Below, piece after piece: positions 27,905 to 35,700 of a DNA stretch of 64,000 bases. Positions within the stretch are counted from its first letter, which is position 1. Each line of letters starts with the position of its first letter. The stretch is from Fuerstiella sp. (lineage in GTDB: Bacteria; Planctomycetota; Planctomycetia; Planctomycetales; Planctomycetaceae): the NCBI GenBank assembly GCA_022843805.1, contig JALHMY010000026.1, positions 34,752 to 98,751 on the forward strand, read 5' to 3'. A program made the position numbers and the translations under genes. The notes under the pieces were generated by a model, which was not told where the DNA came from, searched no databases, and saw only the letters and a program-made list of their open reading frames with translations.

Positions 27905-27995
27905 AAACAGGGGAGCAGCCCTGCAAGAAGCTGCAAACGTCAGTGTGACGTCCCTTGCACGCGGTGATTGGTGATAAGGAAAGAAGGACACTGCA

Positions 27996-28445
27996 ATGCA
28001 CTGGAACACATCACTTTTGTCTGCGAGTAACCCGTTTTTGGCACTGCGGCGAGATTTCGAGCGCAAAGTGGGACTTGAAGGGGATTCAGGCCTCGCCGGG
28101 CTCACGGTCGTCGAAGCTCCCGAATACTTCTCGGTTCAGCTCGATGTCCCCGGAATGCGTGAATCCGATATCAACGTTAGCCTGCATGATGATCATCTGA
28201 TCATTGAGGGCGAACGTAAGGCTCAGAAGCTGTCGGAAGGCAAGGAAATCTACAACGACCGAGTGTTTCGAAGCTTCCGAAGAGTTCTGCGTCTGCAGGA
28301 ACCTGTCGATCGAAATGCCATTGAAGCGGAACTTTCCAACGGGGTTCTGACGCTGAAACTGCGTCGAGTACCGGAAGTTCAGCCGCAAAAGATCGCGATT
28401 CGAACAGTTCAGCCGGAAGTCGCTCAGTCCCAGCCCGGTGCTTAG
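27996..28445 (+). CDS. Hsp20/alpha-crystallin small heat shock protein
   Basis: A 149-aa small heat shock protein, an ATP-independent chaperone that holds unfolding cytosolic proteins. After a divergent 40-residue N-terminus comes the alpha-crystallin domain: VVEAPEYFSVQLDVPGM, INVSLHDDHLIIEGERK, FRSFRRVLRLQEPVD and the conserved A-x-x-x-N-G-V-L signature ELSNGVLTLKLRR near residue 118. The ATG has AGAAGGA about 8 bases upstream. Expression is predicted to be sigma-54-dependent, and the gene is monocistronic because a strong terminator lies 33 bases past the stop. Two further Hsp20 genes lie at 62842 and 63383. Confidence 0.95.
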   Translation: MHWNTSLLSASNPFLALRRDFERKVGLEGDSGLAGLTVVEAPEYFSVQLDVPGMRESDINVSLHDDHLIIEGERKAQKLSEGKEIYNDRVFRSFRRVLRLQEPVDRNAIEAELSNGVLTLKLRRVPEVQPQKIAIRTVQPEVAQSQPGA

Positions 28446-28477
28446 AACTTTGTGGGATCAGTAAAACGTAACCGATT

Positions 28478-28509
28478 GAGGCTCGGCATTTTCCCAAATG
28501 CCGAGCCTC
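28478..28509 (+). terminator. Rho-independent terminator after hsp20
   Basis: A perfect 14-bp stem (GAGGCTCGGCATTT and its complement) around a TCCC loop lies 33 bases after the hsp20 stop codon, followed by TCTTGC. Its symmetry lets it act in both directions. Confidence 0.85.
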
Positions 28510-28643
28510 TCTTGCATATCTGTCTGCAATTGCGCACTATGGAGTCATCGAAACCCTTGAATTGGACAGGTTTTAAGTACAAACAGTATTGCAGACTGCC
28601 GTGTACGGTCTGGAATGTTACGAGTGCGATGGGGAGAATCGTG

Positions 28644-30107
28644 ATGAATCCGATGAATTCATTTCTGCAGAATCAGACACGCCGCCATTTTCTGAGCGAC
28701 TCCGGAATTGGACTCGGCGCAATCGCGCTCTCGACAATGGCTGGAAGTTCTGACATTGCTGCAGCGGGCGATATCCCCATCAATTCGATGAATCCCATGG
28801 AGCAGCGCCAGCCGCACATGGATGCTCGAGCAAAGCGAGTCATCTATCTTCACCTGACAGGATCGCCTCCGAATCTCGACATCTATGATTACAAGCCGGA
28901 ACTGGTCAGGCGAACCGGGCAGGAATGTCCGGAGGAATTTCTGAAGGGACGTACCTTTGCGTTCACTTCGGGAGTGCCAAAGCTGCTCGGGACTCCGAGA
29001 AAGTTCGTGCAGTGCGGTGAGTCAGGTTCATGGCTTTCCGATGCGGTGCCCAACTTCCATGGTATCGCGGACGAAATGTGTTTTGTTCATTCCATGTATA
29101 CTGAGCAGTTTAATCATGCTCCTGCAGAACTGCTGATCTATACAGGATCTCCTCGTTCCGGTCGGCCATCTCTGGGTTCATGGGTGACCTATGGACTCGG
29201 AACGGAGAATCAGGATCTCCCGGGCTTTGTGGTGCTGATCAGCAGTGGCGTTCAGCCAAACGGTGGTGCAAATTCCTATGGCAGTGGATTCCTGCCCTCG
29301 GTGTTCCAGGGAGTACAGTGTCGTTCGAAAGGCGATCCGGTTCTCTATGCGTCCGATCCCGCTGGAATGGATCGTGGCCTGCGACGGCGTTCACTGGATA
29401 CTCTGAAACAGTTGAATGAAATCCAGGCGGGGCAGCTGGGGCACCCGGAAACACTGACCCGAATTGCTCAGTATGAACTGGCCTATCGTATGCAGGCTTC
29501 TGTTCCTGAAGTGATGGATATCTCAAAGGAAACCAAAGAAACGCAGGAACAGTATGGTGCGGTTCCCGGCGAATCGAGTTTTGCGAACAACTGTCTGCTG
29601 GCCCGGCGACTGGTGGAACAGGGTGTTCGATATGTTCAGCTGTTCGACTGGGGCTGGGACTTTCATGGCACTGGTCCGGGTGAGGGTCTGACTGAGGGCC
29701 TGACAAATAAATGGGCAAAGACGGACAAGCCGATTGCCGCTCTGATCCGTGACCTGAAACAGCGCGGTCTGCTCAACGATACATTGATTATCTGCGGTGG
29801 AGAATTTGGTCGAACGCCATTTCGAGAAGGTCGAACGGCAGCCAGCAAAGTGCTGGGACGAGATCATTACCCGGATTGTTTCACCATGTGGATGGCTGGT
29901 GGGGGAGTCCGCGGTGGATGCAATTATGGACAAACCGATGAGCTTGGCTTTGGAGTTGTTGAGAACAAAGTCCACATCCACGATCTTCAGGCCACGATTA
30001 TGCATCTGCTTGGTTTCAAACATGAACAGCTGACACACCGTTTTCAGGGGCGAGATTACCGCCTCACCGATGTGCACGGACACGTGGTGGAAGCATTGCT
30101 CGGATAG
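28644..30107 (+). CDS. DUF1501 family exported protein
   Basis: A 487-aa DUF1501 protein with a twin-arginine signal near residue 12 (TRRHFLSDSGIGLGAIALST). Family blocks: VIYLHLTGSPPNLDIYDYKP, a Trp-containing [49 protein letters not shown] and the end block GRDHYPDCFTMWMAGGGVRG. The SPPNLDIYDYKP subgroup is common in planctomycetes. The ATG at 28644 has GGGGAG 7 bases upstream; the frame is open further 5' but passes through the hsp20 terminator. Its stop is only four bases from the stop of the convergent fhcB gene. Confidence 0.93.
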   Translation: MNPMNSFLQNQTRRHFLSDSGIGLGAIALSTMAGSSDIAAAGDIPINSMNPMEQRQPHMDARAKRVIYLHLTGSPPNLDIYDYKPELVRRTGQECPEEFLKGRTFAFTSGVPKLLGTPRKFVQCGESGSWLSDAVPNFHGIADEMCFVHSMYTEQFNHAPAELLIYTGSPRSGRPSLGSWVTYGLGTENQDLPGFVVLISSGVQPNGGANSYGSGFLPSVFQGVQCRSKGDPVLYASDPAGMDRGLRRRSLDTLKQLNEIQAGQLGHPETLTRIAQYELAYRMQASVPEVMDISKETKETQEQYGAVPGESSFANNCLLARRLVEQGVRYVQLFDWGWDFHGTGPGEGLTEGLTNKWAKTDKPIAALIRDLKQRGLLNDTLIICGGEFGRTPFREGRTAASKVLGRDHYPDCFTMWMAGGGVRGGCNYGQTDELGFGVVENKVHIHDLQATIMHLLGFKHEQLTHRFQGRDYRLTDVHGHVVEALLG

Positions 30108-30111
30108 AGCG

Positions 30112-31452
30112 TCACTGTGTGGCAGGCCGTGGGCTGACCACGGATGCGAACTGCTGAAGTACATCTTCGTCGGTGGGAAGCTGCAGCATCTGATGAGCAT
30201 GCAGCGGCAGAGGTATTTCATCCATCCTGTAAATCGTTCCACCAGCCTGCAAACCGTAAGGTGCCGTCGTAATGTGCACACTCGGCGTAAAGAATGCCTC
30301 CGCCGCCGGATAGTCCAGAACAATTGTTGGAATGGATTTCAAATGCCGCATCGCCCCCGGTGGAAATGCGGGCAGCGTTTCCGTTCCCACAAGCAGACAT
30401 GCGTCAGGTTCACCGCGTTCCAGTAAACTCATCGCCGAATATTCGCCAGGATTGTAACGTGGAAATCCATGCGTCAGATTCACACTGAACGGAAAACCCG
30501 TCTGCCAGCATAATACCGTGTCGGCCCCGGAGACATCTCCCTGAACTCGAAGGCGTCTCGCGTAGAATCGAGTAAAAGCATTCAGTTCCGCCACCAGACG
30601 AAGGAGACATTCCACATTGGCATGCCCGAATACTGACGGTGCGTGAGGCTTATCGAACGACGTTTCGGTCAGTCCAAGACCAAAAAACACCACGCCGGAC
30701 CGGCAGCTCTTCATTTTGTCTGCTAGTAACTGAAGTAGTCCGGGAATCGCACAGGCACTGAGCATCTCATCCGGATTCGGTTGAATGCCCTTCAGCAGAG
30801 CACGCAGGATATTAATGGCCTCAAAATCTTTTCCTGACTGAATCGGAACGACCAAATCCGGTTGCGAGCCCGTTAAGTCCAGTCGGCAATCCTGAACTTC
30901 GCCAGCATCACCCACCATGATAACCGTTCGCCCCTGGCGACCTTCCGGTACAAACTGCCCGCGCGGGAAGACTGCATAGCGTTCGGCATGTCGGGGATGA
31001 GTCCTCGCCGGATTGCATCCCCAGTAGATGACAAGATCAGACCGGTTCCGAACTTCGCCCAGCGAGCAGGTCGATTCACCAACGCTCTGTACAGCGATAA
31101 TTGACGGTCCATGGCAGATCGATGCGGTCGTGTCGATGACAGCCCCGAGTCGATCGGCAAGGCGTACGGCCGCCCTTTGTCCCGATGTGCAGCTGCGGGA
31201 TAATCCATAGATCAGCGGATATTCTGCATTTTCCAGAATTTCAGCCGCTTTCGTCACAGCCGCTTCGAGGCTCGAATCGACTCCGGCAATCTGAACTGTG
31301 GACCCGCTAACCCTGGCATTGTCATGAAACCAGCTCTGAGCCAGCGGACAATCGGGGGAAACGCTCTCAAGCTGGTTGCCATCAAACACCAGCGTCAGGT
31401 CATCGCACCCACATCCGCATCCTGGACACACAGCATCAGTCACCTCACGCAT
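30112..31452 (-). CDS. fhcB: Formylmethanofuran dehydrogenase subunit B homologue
   Basis: A 446-aa homologue of FwdB/FmdB/FhcB. The N-terminal iron-sulfur motif VCPGCGCGCDDL plus DCPL supplies four Cys; the SICHGPSIIAVQSVGES block contains the Cys that binds the metal in archaeal FwdB, and VIYWGCNPARTHPRHAERY and YNPGEYSAM are conserved. In planctomycetes and methylotrophs this subunit belongs to the formyltransferase/hydrolase complex of the tetrahydromethanopterin pathway. The other subunits (A, C, D) are not in this window. I use the ATG at 31452: GAGG lies 9 bases upstream and the stop of the preceding oxidoreductase is five bases away, implying translational coupling. Confidence 0.92.
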   Translation of the reverse strand: MREVTDAVCPGCGCGCDDLTLVFDGNQLESVSPDCPLAQSWFHDNARVSGSTVQIAGVDSSLEAAVTKAAEILENAEYPLIYGLSRSCTSGQRAAVRLADRLGAVIDTTASICHGPSIIAVQSVGESTCSLGEVRNRSDLVIYWGCNPARTHPRHAERYAVFPRGQFVPEGRQGRTVIMVGDAGEVQDCRLDLTGSQPDLVVPIQSGKDFEAINILRALLKGIQPNPDEMLSACAIPGLLQLLADKMKSCRSGVVFFGLGLTETSFDKPHAPSVFGHANVECLLRLVAELNAFTRFYARRLRVQGDVSGADTVLCWQTGFPFSVNLTHGFPRYNPGEYSAMSLLERGEPDACLLVGTETLPAFPPGAMRHLKSIPTIVLDYPAAEAFFTPSVHITTAPYGLQAGGTIYRMDEIPLPLHAHQMLQLPTDEDVLQQFASVVSPRPATQ

Positions 31453-31456
31453 CGCT

Positions 31457-33643
31457 TCACGCCTCAGCCTGAATGGTGACAATGATGTTCTTGAATGCGG
31501 GCGTTTTCGATTCCGGATCCACATCACCCGGGATCAGCACATTCGACTCAGGACAATACATCATGACGTTTCCGCAACGTACATCGAATGGCCTTACTCT
31601 CTGGTATCGCATCTCACCAGCTCGGCTGGTAATCCGCACAGGCTGATCTGTACTAAGTCCCAGTCGCTCAATATCGGCTGCATTCATCAGCACAATATCG
31701 CGGCGGTCCTGCCCTCGATAAAGGTCTTCATCCTCATAGACAACCGTATTGAACTGGCCTTCTGACCGGACGGTCATCAGCCGAAACTGACTGGCATCAG
31801 GCGTTTCCCGAACCGGAAGCCGCACGGCATGAAATTTTGCTTTGCCCGATGGTGTTGGAAAAGTTCCTGCGGATAACTGCCGTCCGCCGATATGGAATTC
31901 CTTCTTTGTTTTGCTGATCTCCGTAATGGGCTCGTAGCCCGGAATCAGTTCCCCCATCAGCTGCCTGACAGCGTCGTGACTTTCGAGACGCTTCCAGTCG
32001 AGTGTGGACTGATGGCTGAGCACTCTTTGTCCAAGCGAGGTCAGAACGGAGACTTCGCTGCGAGGACCTGCGTAGCGAGCAGGTCCGCCGTCGCTCAGCC
32101 GCACATAAGAGAACATTGATTCCTGTGTGGTCGGTTCCGGTTCTTCGTCACGTGGCAATACCGGGAGTATCAGCGTTTCGCGTCCCTGTCCCCACGCATG
32201 TCCGGTATTCAGCGTTGTAGACATTGTTGCGACCATGCCAATTTTCTGAAATGCATCAAACGCGAACCGGGCATCAGGATTGCTGCCGTACAGATTGCCG
32301 CCAAGACACATCGCAACGTCCATTTTTCCCTGATGGGCCGCTGACATGCAGGCCATTGTGTCGAGCCCCGGGGACTTTGGAAGTTCAACTCCCAGCTGTG
32401 ATTCAAATCGCTCCAGCATTTGTTTTCGGAGATTCGGAGTCACTCCAACAGAACCAATGCCCTGCACATTACTGTGCCCGCGAATCGGCATCAGCCCGGC
32501 ATTGGATCGCCCTACCATTCCTCTCAGCAGAGCCAGATTCGCAATCATCCGGACGTTGTCGGTGCCATGCAGATGGTGAGTAATTCCCATGGTCCAGCCA
32601 AAGACCACATTCTTCGCCTTCATGTAGCTGGCAGCCATTTTCTGAATCTCTGCCCGAGTCACTCCCGAATCCCGCTCCACAGATTCCCAGGCTGTACTCT
32701 GAACCTGTTGCAGAAACTCATCAAAGCCTTCGGTTGATTCTCGAATGAACCGAGCATCGTGTCCCGAAGTGGACAGAATTTCCTTCGCAACTCCTGTCAT
32801 CAGTGCGATATCTCCGCCAATATGAGGCTGCAGATACTGGCTGGCGATTTCACTGCCAAACAGCAGGCTCCTCACATCACTGGGCACGCGGAAATTGACA
32901 AGCCCCAGTTCTTTGGCGGGATTTACGACGATCACTTCACCACCGCGACGCCGCAGTTCCATCAGAGATCGCATGAGTCGCGGATGGTTTGAAGCCGGAT
33001 TACCCCCGATAAGAATGTAAAGGTCGGACTGATGCAGATCGTCCAGACGAATTGTGCCCGTTCCAGTACCAATCGCCGACGCAAGACCAACGCCGCTGGC
33101 CTGATGGCAATAATACGAACAATTGTTGACGTAGTTTGTGCCGAACAGGCGAGCGAACAGCTGAAGCAGGAAACCAGCCTCGTTGGATGAGCGACCACTG
33201 GCATAGAAGAAGCTGCGTTCAGGCCCTGCCTCCTTCAATTTTGAAGCGAGCCGATCGAGCGCTTCATCCCAGGAAATCACACGGTAACGGTTCTCACCAG
33301 GACCCGCATAAACAGGAGAAACAAGCCGTCCGCTCATTTCCAGTTCGCGTGGCGACAATGCTCGCAGTTCGTTAAATCCAAAGCGTTGAAAGAATTCAGG
33401 AGTAATCCCGTCCTGCATATCAGACACCATTGCCTGAAATGATTTTTTGCAGACCTCCGGAAAGTACCCTCCTTCATTCACCATGCCGCCCATCTGGCCG
33501 CCCATTCCAAGCGCACAGGTCTTGCATGCATTTTTACTGCGCATGGCGGTCCACAATTTCCACCAGCCCACGCGGTTCGCCATTCTGAGCGTATAACCGA
33601 TCGCCTTCCAGCCCCCACCACTTTTTAACTGTTTCAGCGCCAT
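31457..33643 (-). CDS. FdhF/YdeP-type molybdopterin oxidoreductase
   Basis: A 728-aa molybdopterin-dependent oxidoreductase of the DMSO-reductase superfamily, YdeP/FdhF-like branch. An N-terminal CKTCALGMGGQMGG could hold an Fe-S or structural cysteine pair; the MGD-binding domains show VISWDEALDRLASKLKEAG, FYASGRSSNEAGFLLQLFAR, NCSYYCHQASGVGL, DLYILIGGNPASNHPR and GHSNVQGIGSVGVTP. The C-terminal GNVMMYCPESNVLIP and PAFKNIIV match the family. No signal peptide, so cytosolic. It is the first gene of a two-gene operon with fhcB. A role in formate or C1 oxidation is likely from the neighbour but not proven; YdeP itself is linked to acid resistance in other bacteria. Confidence 0.9.
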   Translation of the reverse strand: MALKQLKSGGGWKAIGYTLRMANRVGWWKLWTAMRSKNACKTCALGMGGQMGGMVNEGGYFPEVCKKSFQAMVSDMQDGITPEFFQRFGFNELRALSPRELEMSGRLVSPVYAGPGENRYRVISWDEALDRLASKLKEAGPERSFFYASGRSSNEAGFLLQLFARLFGTNYVNNCSYYCHQASGVGLASAIGTGTGTIRLDDLHQSDLYILIGGNPASNHPRLMRSLMELRRRGGEVIVVNPAKELGLVNFRVPSDVRSLLFGSEIASQYLQPHIGGDIALMTGVAKEILSTSGHDARFIRESTEGFDEFLQQVQSTAWESVERDSGVTRAEIQKMAASYMKAKNVVFGWTMGITHHLHGTDNVRMIANLALLRGMVGRSNAGLMPIRGHSNVQGIGSVGVTPNLRKQMLERFESQLGVELPKSPGLDTMACMSAAHQGKMDVAMCLGGNLYGSNPDARFAFDAFQKIGMVATMSTTLNTGHAWGQGRETLILPVLPRDEEPEPTTQESMFSYVRLSDGGPARYAGPRSEVSVLTSLGQRVLSHQSTLDWKRLESHDAVRQLMGELIPGYEPITEISKTKKEFHIGGRQLSAGTFPTPSGKAKFHAVRLPVRETPDASQFRLMTVRSEGQFNTVVYEDEDLYRGQDRRDIVLMNAADIERLGLSTDQPVRITSRAGEMRYQRVRPFDVRCGNVMMYCPESNVLIPGDVDPESKTPAFKNIIVTIQAEA

Positions 33644-33877
33644 GATGAATGGTCCAAACCCGAATGATTGACAACAAGCATCGAAAACTCAGAGAGTACC
33701 TGATTCGACAGGCCGAGTGAATTGGTGCCTTCGGAAAAGGTTCACCTGAATCACTGTTTTCCAAAACGGTGCCGCTAAGGTGTACAGAGTTCGCACAATC
33801 GACGTGACAGCGCATTCCGCACTGTTTAAACTCAATCTCAGTATTCGCACATGTATTCCAGGCTCCAGGAACCCGCA

Positions 33878-34810
33878 ATGAAGCGATATCCCAGTTCAAT
33901 TATGGCGACCTGCTGCATTCCGTGGGATGCGGACGGACAGTTTGCAGAAGCCATCTTTCGTCGAAGCGTCCGTGGGATGATCGATATCGGCACAAAACAC
34001 CTGTATCTGTTTGGAACGGCTGGTGAGGGCTATGCAGTCACTGACCGCCAGTTCGACCAGATTGTAAAGGCGTTTTCGGAGGAAATGCGTAAGGGCGGTG
34101 CTGAGCCGATGGTGGGACTGATTGACCTGTCTCTGGCTTCCATTCAGGAACGAATCGAGCGTTGCCGCGATTTTGGTGTTCAGCGATTTCAGATTTCTCT
34201 GCCGAGCTGGAGTGCTCTGAACGAAAAGGAGATGTTTCAGTTCTTCGATCTGACATGCGGTCGTTATACCGACTGCCAGTTTATGCATTACAACCTGATG
34301 CGAACAAAAAAACTGATTAGCGGAAAAGAATACGGACGGCTGGCAGACGCTCATCCAAACCTTGTCGCCACAAAAAACTGCGGGGATTCGCTTTCTCATA
34401 TTCAAAGCCTGCAGCTCGATGCGCCTCAGCTGCAGCATTTTCTGTCCGAGGCTGGATACGTCTACGGATCAATGTTTGGCGAGTGTGGCATTCTGGCGTC
34501 CTTCATCATGAACTGGCCAAAACTGAATCTGCTGCTGGAGGCCGGGCGTCGCCGCGACATTGATTCCATGGTGACAATACAGCATGAAGTCCGCACGGTG
34601 CTCAGAACATTGTTTGACGTTGTCCCGGACAACCGGATCGACGGATCTTACGACAAACTGTTTGAAAAGATGTATCACCCGGATTTCCCGCTGCGCCTGC
34701 AGCCTCCATATATTGGTTCCAGTGACGAAGAGTTTCATGCGTTTGTGAAGTTGTTGCGAGAACGACTGCCCGAGTGGGTGCCAGCATCCGAACCTGAACT
34801 CAGTCACTGA
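33878..34810 (+). CDS. Dihydrodipicolinate synthase family protein
   Basis: A 310-aa class I aldolase of the DapA/NanA superfamily. The pocket motif GTAGEGYAVTD is at residues 46-56, Tyr138 (FMHYN) is the conserved proton-relay residue, and Lys166 in LVATKNC is the Schiff-base lysine. The phosphate or carboxylate-binding GTAGEG variant and the lack of other dap genes nearby suggest a catabolic aldolase rather than lysine biosynthesis, but the substrate is unknown. The ATG at 33878 has AGGA 8 bases upstream; a longer reading frame begins at 33851. The amidohydrolase gene begins 17 bases downstream, so the two form an operon. Confidence 0.9.
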   Translation: MKRYPSSIMATCCIPWDADGQFAEAIFRRSVRGMIDIGTKHLYLFGTAGEGYAVTDRQFDQIVKAFSEEMRKGGAEPMVGLIDLSLASIQERIERCRDFGVQRFQISLPSWSALNEKEMFQFFDLTCGRYTDCQFMHYNLMRTKKLISGKEYGRLADAHPNLVATKNCGDSLSHIQSLQLDAPQLQHFLSEAGYVYGSMFGECGILASFIMNWPKLNLLLEAGRRRDIDSMVTIQHEVRTVLRTLFDVVPDNRIDGSYDKLFEKMYHPDFPLRLQPPYIGSSDEEFHAFVKLLRERLPEWVPASEPELSH

Positions 34811-34827
34811 AACCGGGAGTACAATAG

Positions 34828-35700
34828 ATGACCGCGACTCATCAGATTTCCGCCATTGATGTTCATGGACACTATGGCCGTTACATCGGCGAAACAGGAA
34901 ACCAGCTCGCCGACGCACTCTATTCCGGAGATGCCGCTGAAGTCGTGCGGCGGGCCTCTGCGGTCAATATCGAACTGACAATCGTTTCTCCGCTGTCGGC
35001 TCTGAAGCCCCGTTTTCAGGCAGATGCGGTGAAGGGCAACACGGAGGCATCTCTGGCGGTGGCCGCCACACCCGGGCTCCGGCAGTATGTCGTAATCGAT
35101 CCGCGACGGTCCGAAACATATCATCAGGCCGCCACAATGCTGGCTCAGCCACAGTGTGTCGGCATCAAACTGCATCCGGAAGAACATGGCTACAGGATCA
35201 GCGAACACGCACGCGAAATCTTCGAATTCGCGGCCCGACATCGGGCCATCATGCTGACTCACAGCAGTGAACAAAACAGTCTTGCCGCAGAATTTATCCC
35301 ATGGACCAACGAGTTTCCCGAAGTCAGACTCATTCTTGCCCACATTGGCTGTGGATGGGATGGCGATCTGTCTCACCAGGTACGTGCAATCCTCGAAAGC
35401 CGTCACGAAAACGTGTTTGCCGACACATCGAGCGCTCGGTCGATTACGCCTGGGCTGATTGAATGGGCCGTACGGGAAGTGGGGGCTGAACGAGTCCTGT
35501 TTGGAACGGACACTCCCCTGTACCACACAGCCATGCAGCGTGCCCGCATTGATTACGCCGACCTGACGGATAATGAAAAACGACTGATTCTTCGAGATAA
35601 CGCCTGTAGACTGTTTGGCCCGAAACTAACCGCCACGGTCCGCCTCAGCGAATCGGTATCAGCATCTGATGCAGCGAACCGGATTCAAAAAGTACCATGA
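34828..35700 (+). CDS. Amidohydrolase family protein
   Basis: A 290-aa metal-dependent amidohydrolase (amidohydrolase-2 type). The metal-binding HGH motif is in IDVHGHYGRY near residue 13, a further His in ILAHIGCG and the catalytic Asp in VLFGTDTPLYH near residue 231. GIKLHPEEHGY is also typical. It starts at an ATG with GGGAG upstream and follows the DapA-like gene by 17 bases, so both probably act on one substrate. Its last 56 bases overlap the 3' end of the opposite-strand bpX6-like gene. Confidence 0.9.
   Translation: MTATHQISAIDVHGHYGRYIGETGNQLADALYSGDAAEVVRRASAVNIELTIVSPLSALKPRFQADAVKGNTEASLAVAATPGLRQYVVIDPRRSETYHQAATMLAQPQCVGIKLHPEEHGYRISEHAREIFEFAARHRAIMLTHSSEQNSLAAEFIPWTNEFPEVRLILAHIGCGWDGDLSHQVRAILESRHENVFADTSSARSITPGLIEWAVREVGAERVLFGTDTPLYHTAMQRARIDYADLTDNEKRLILRDNACRLFGPKLTATVRLSESVSASDAANRIQKVP

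Larger units (their letters stand above)
27452..27995. promoter_or_regulatory. Upstream region of the hsp20 gene
   Basis: This 544-base gap holds no gene I would accept. It carries the sigma-54-type promoter at 27888-27904 and a small palindrome at 27757-27772. A 116-codon frame at 27556-27906 has no ribosome-binding site and would run through the promoter, so I leave it out. Confidence 0.5.

Noticed and set aside
27556..27906. 116-codon plus-strand frame ahead of hsp20
   Set aside because: It runs through the sigma-54-type promoter and has no ribosome-binding site.
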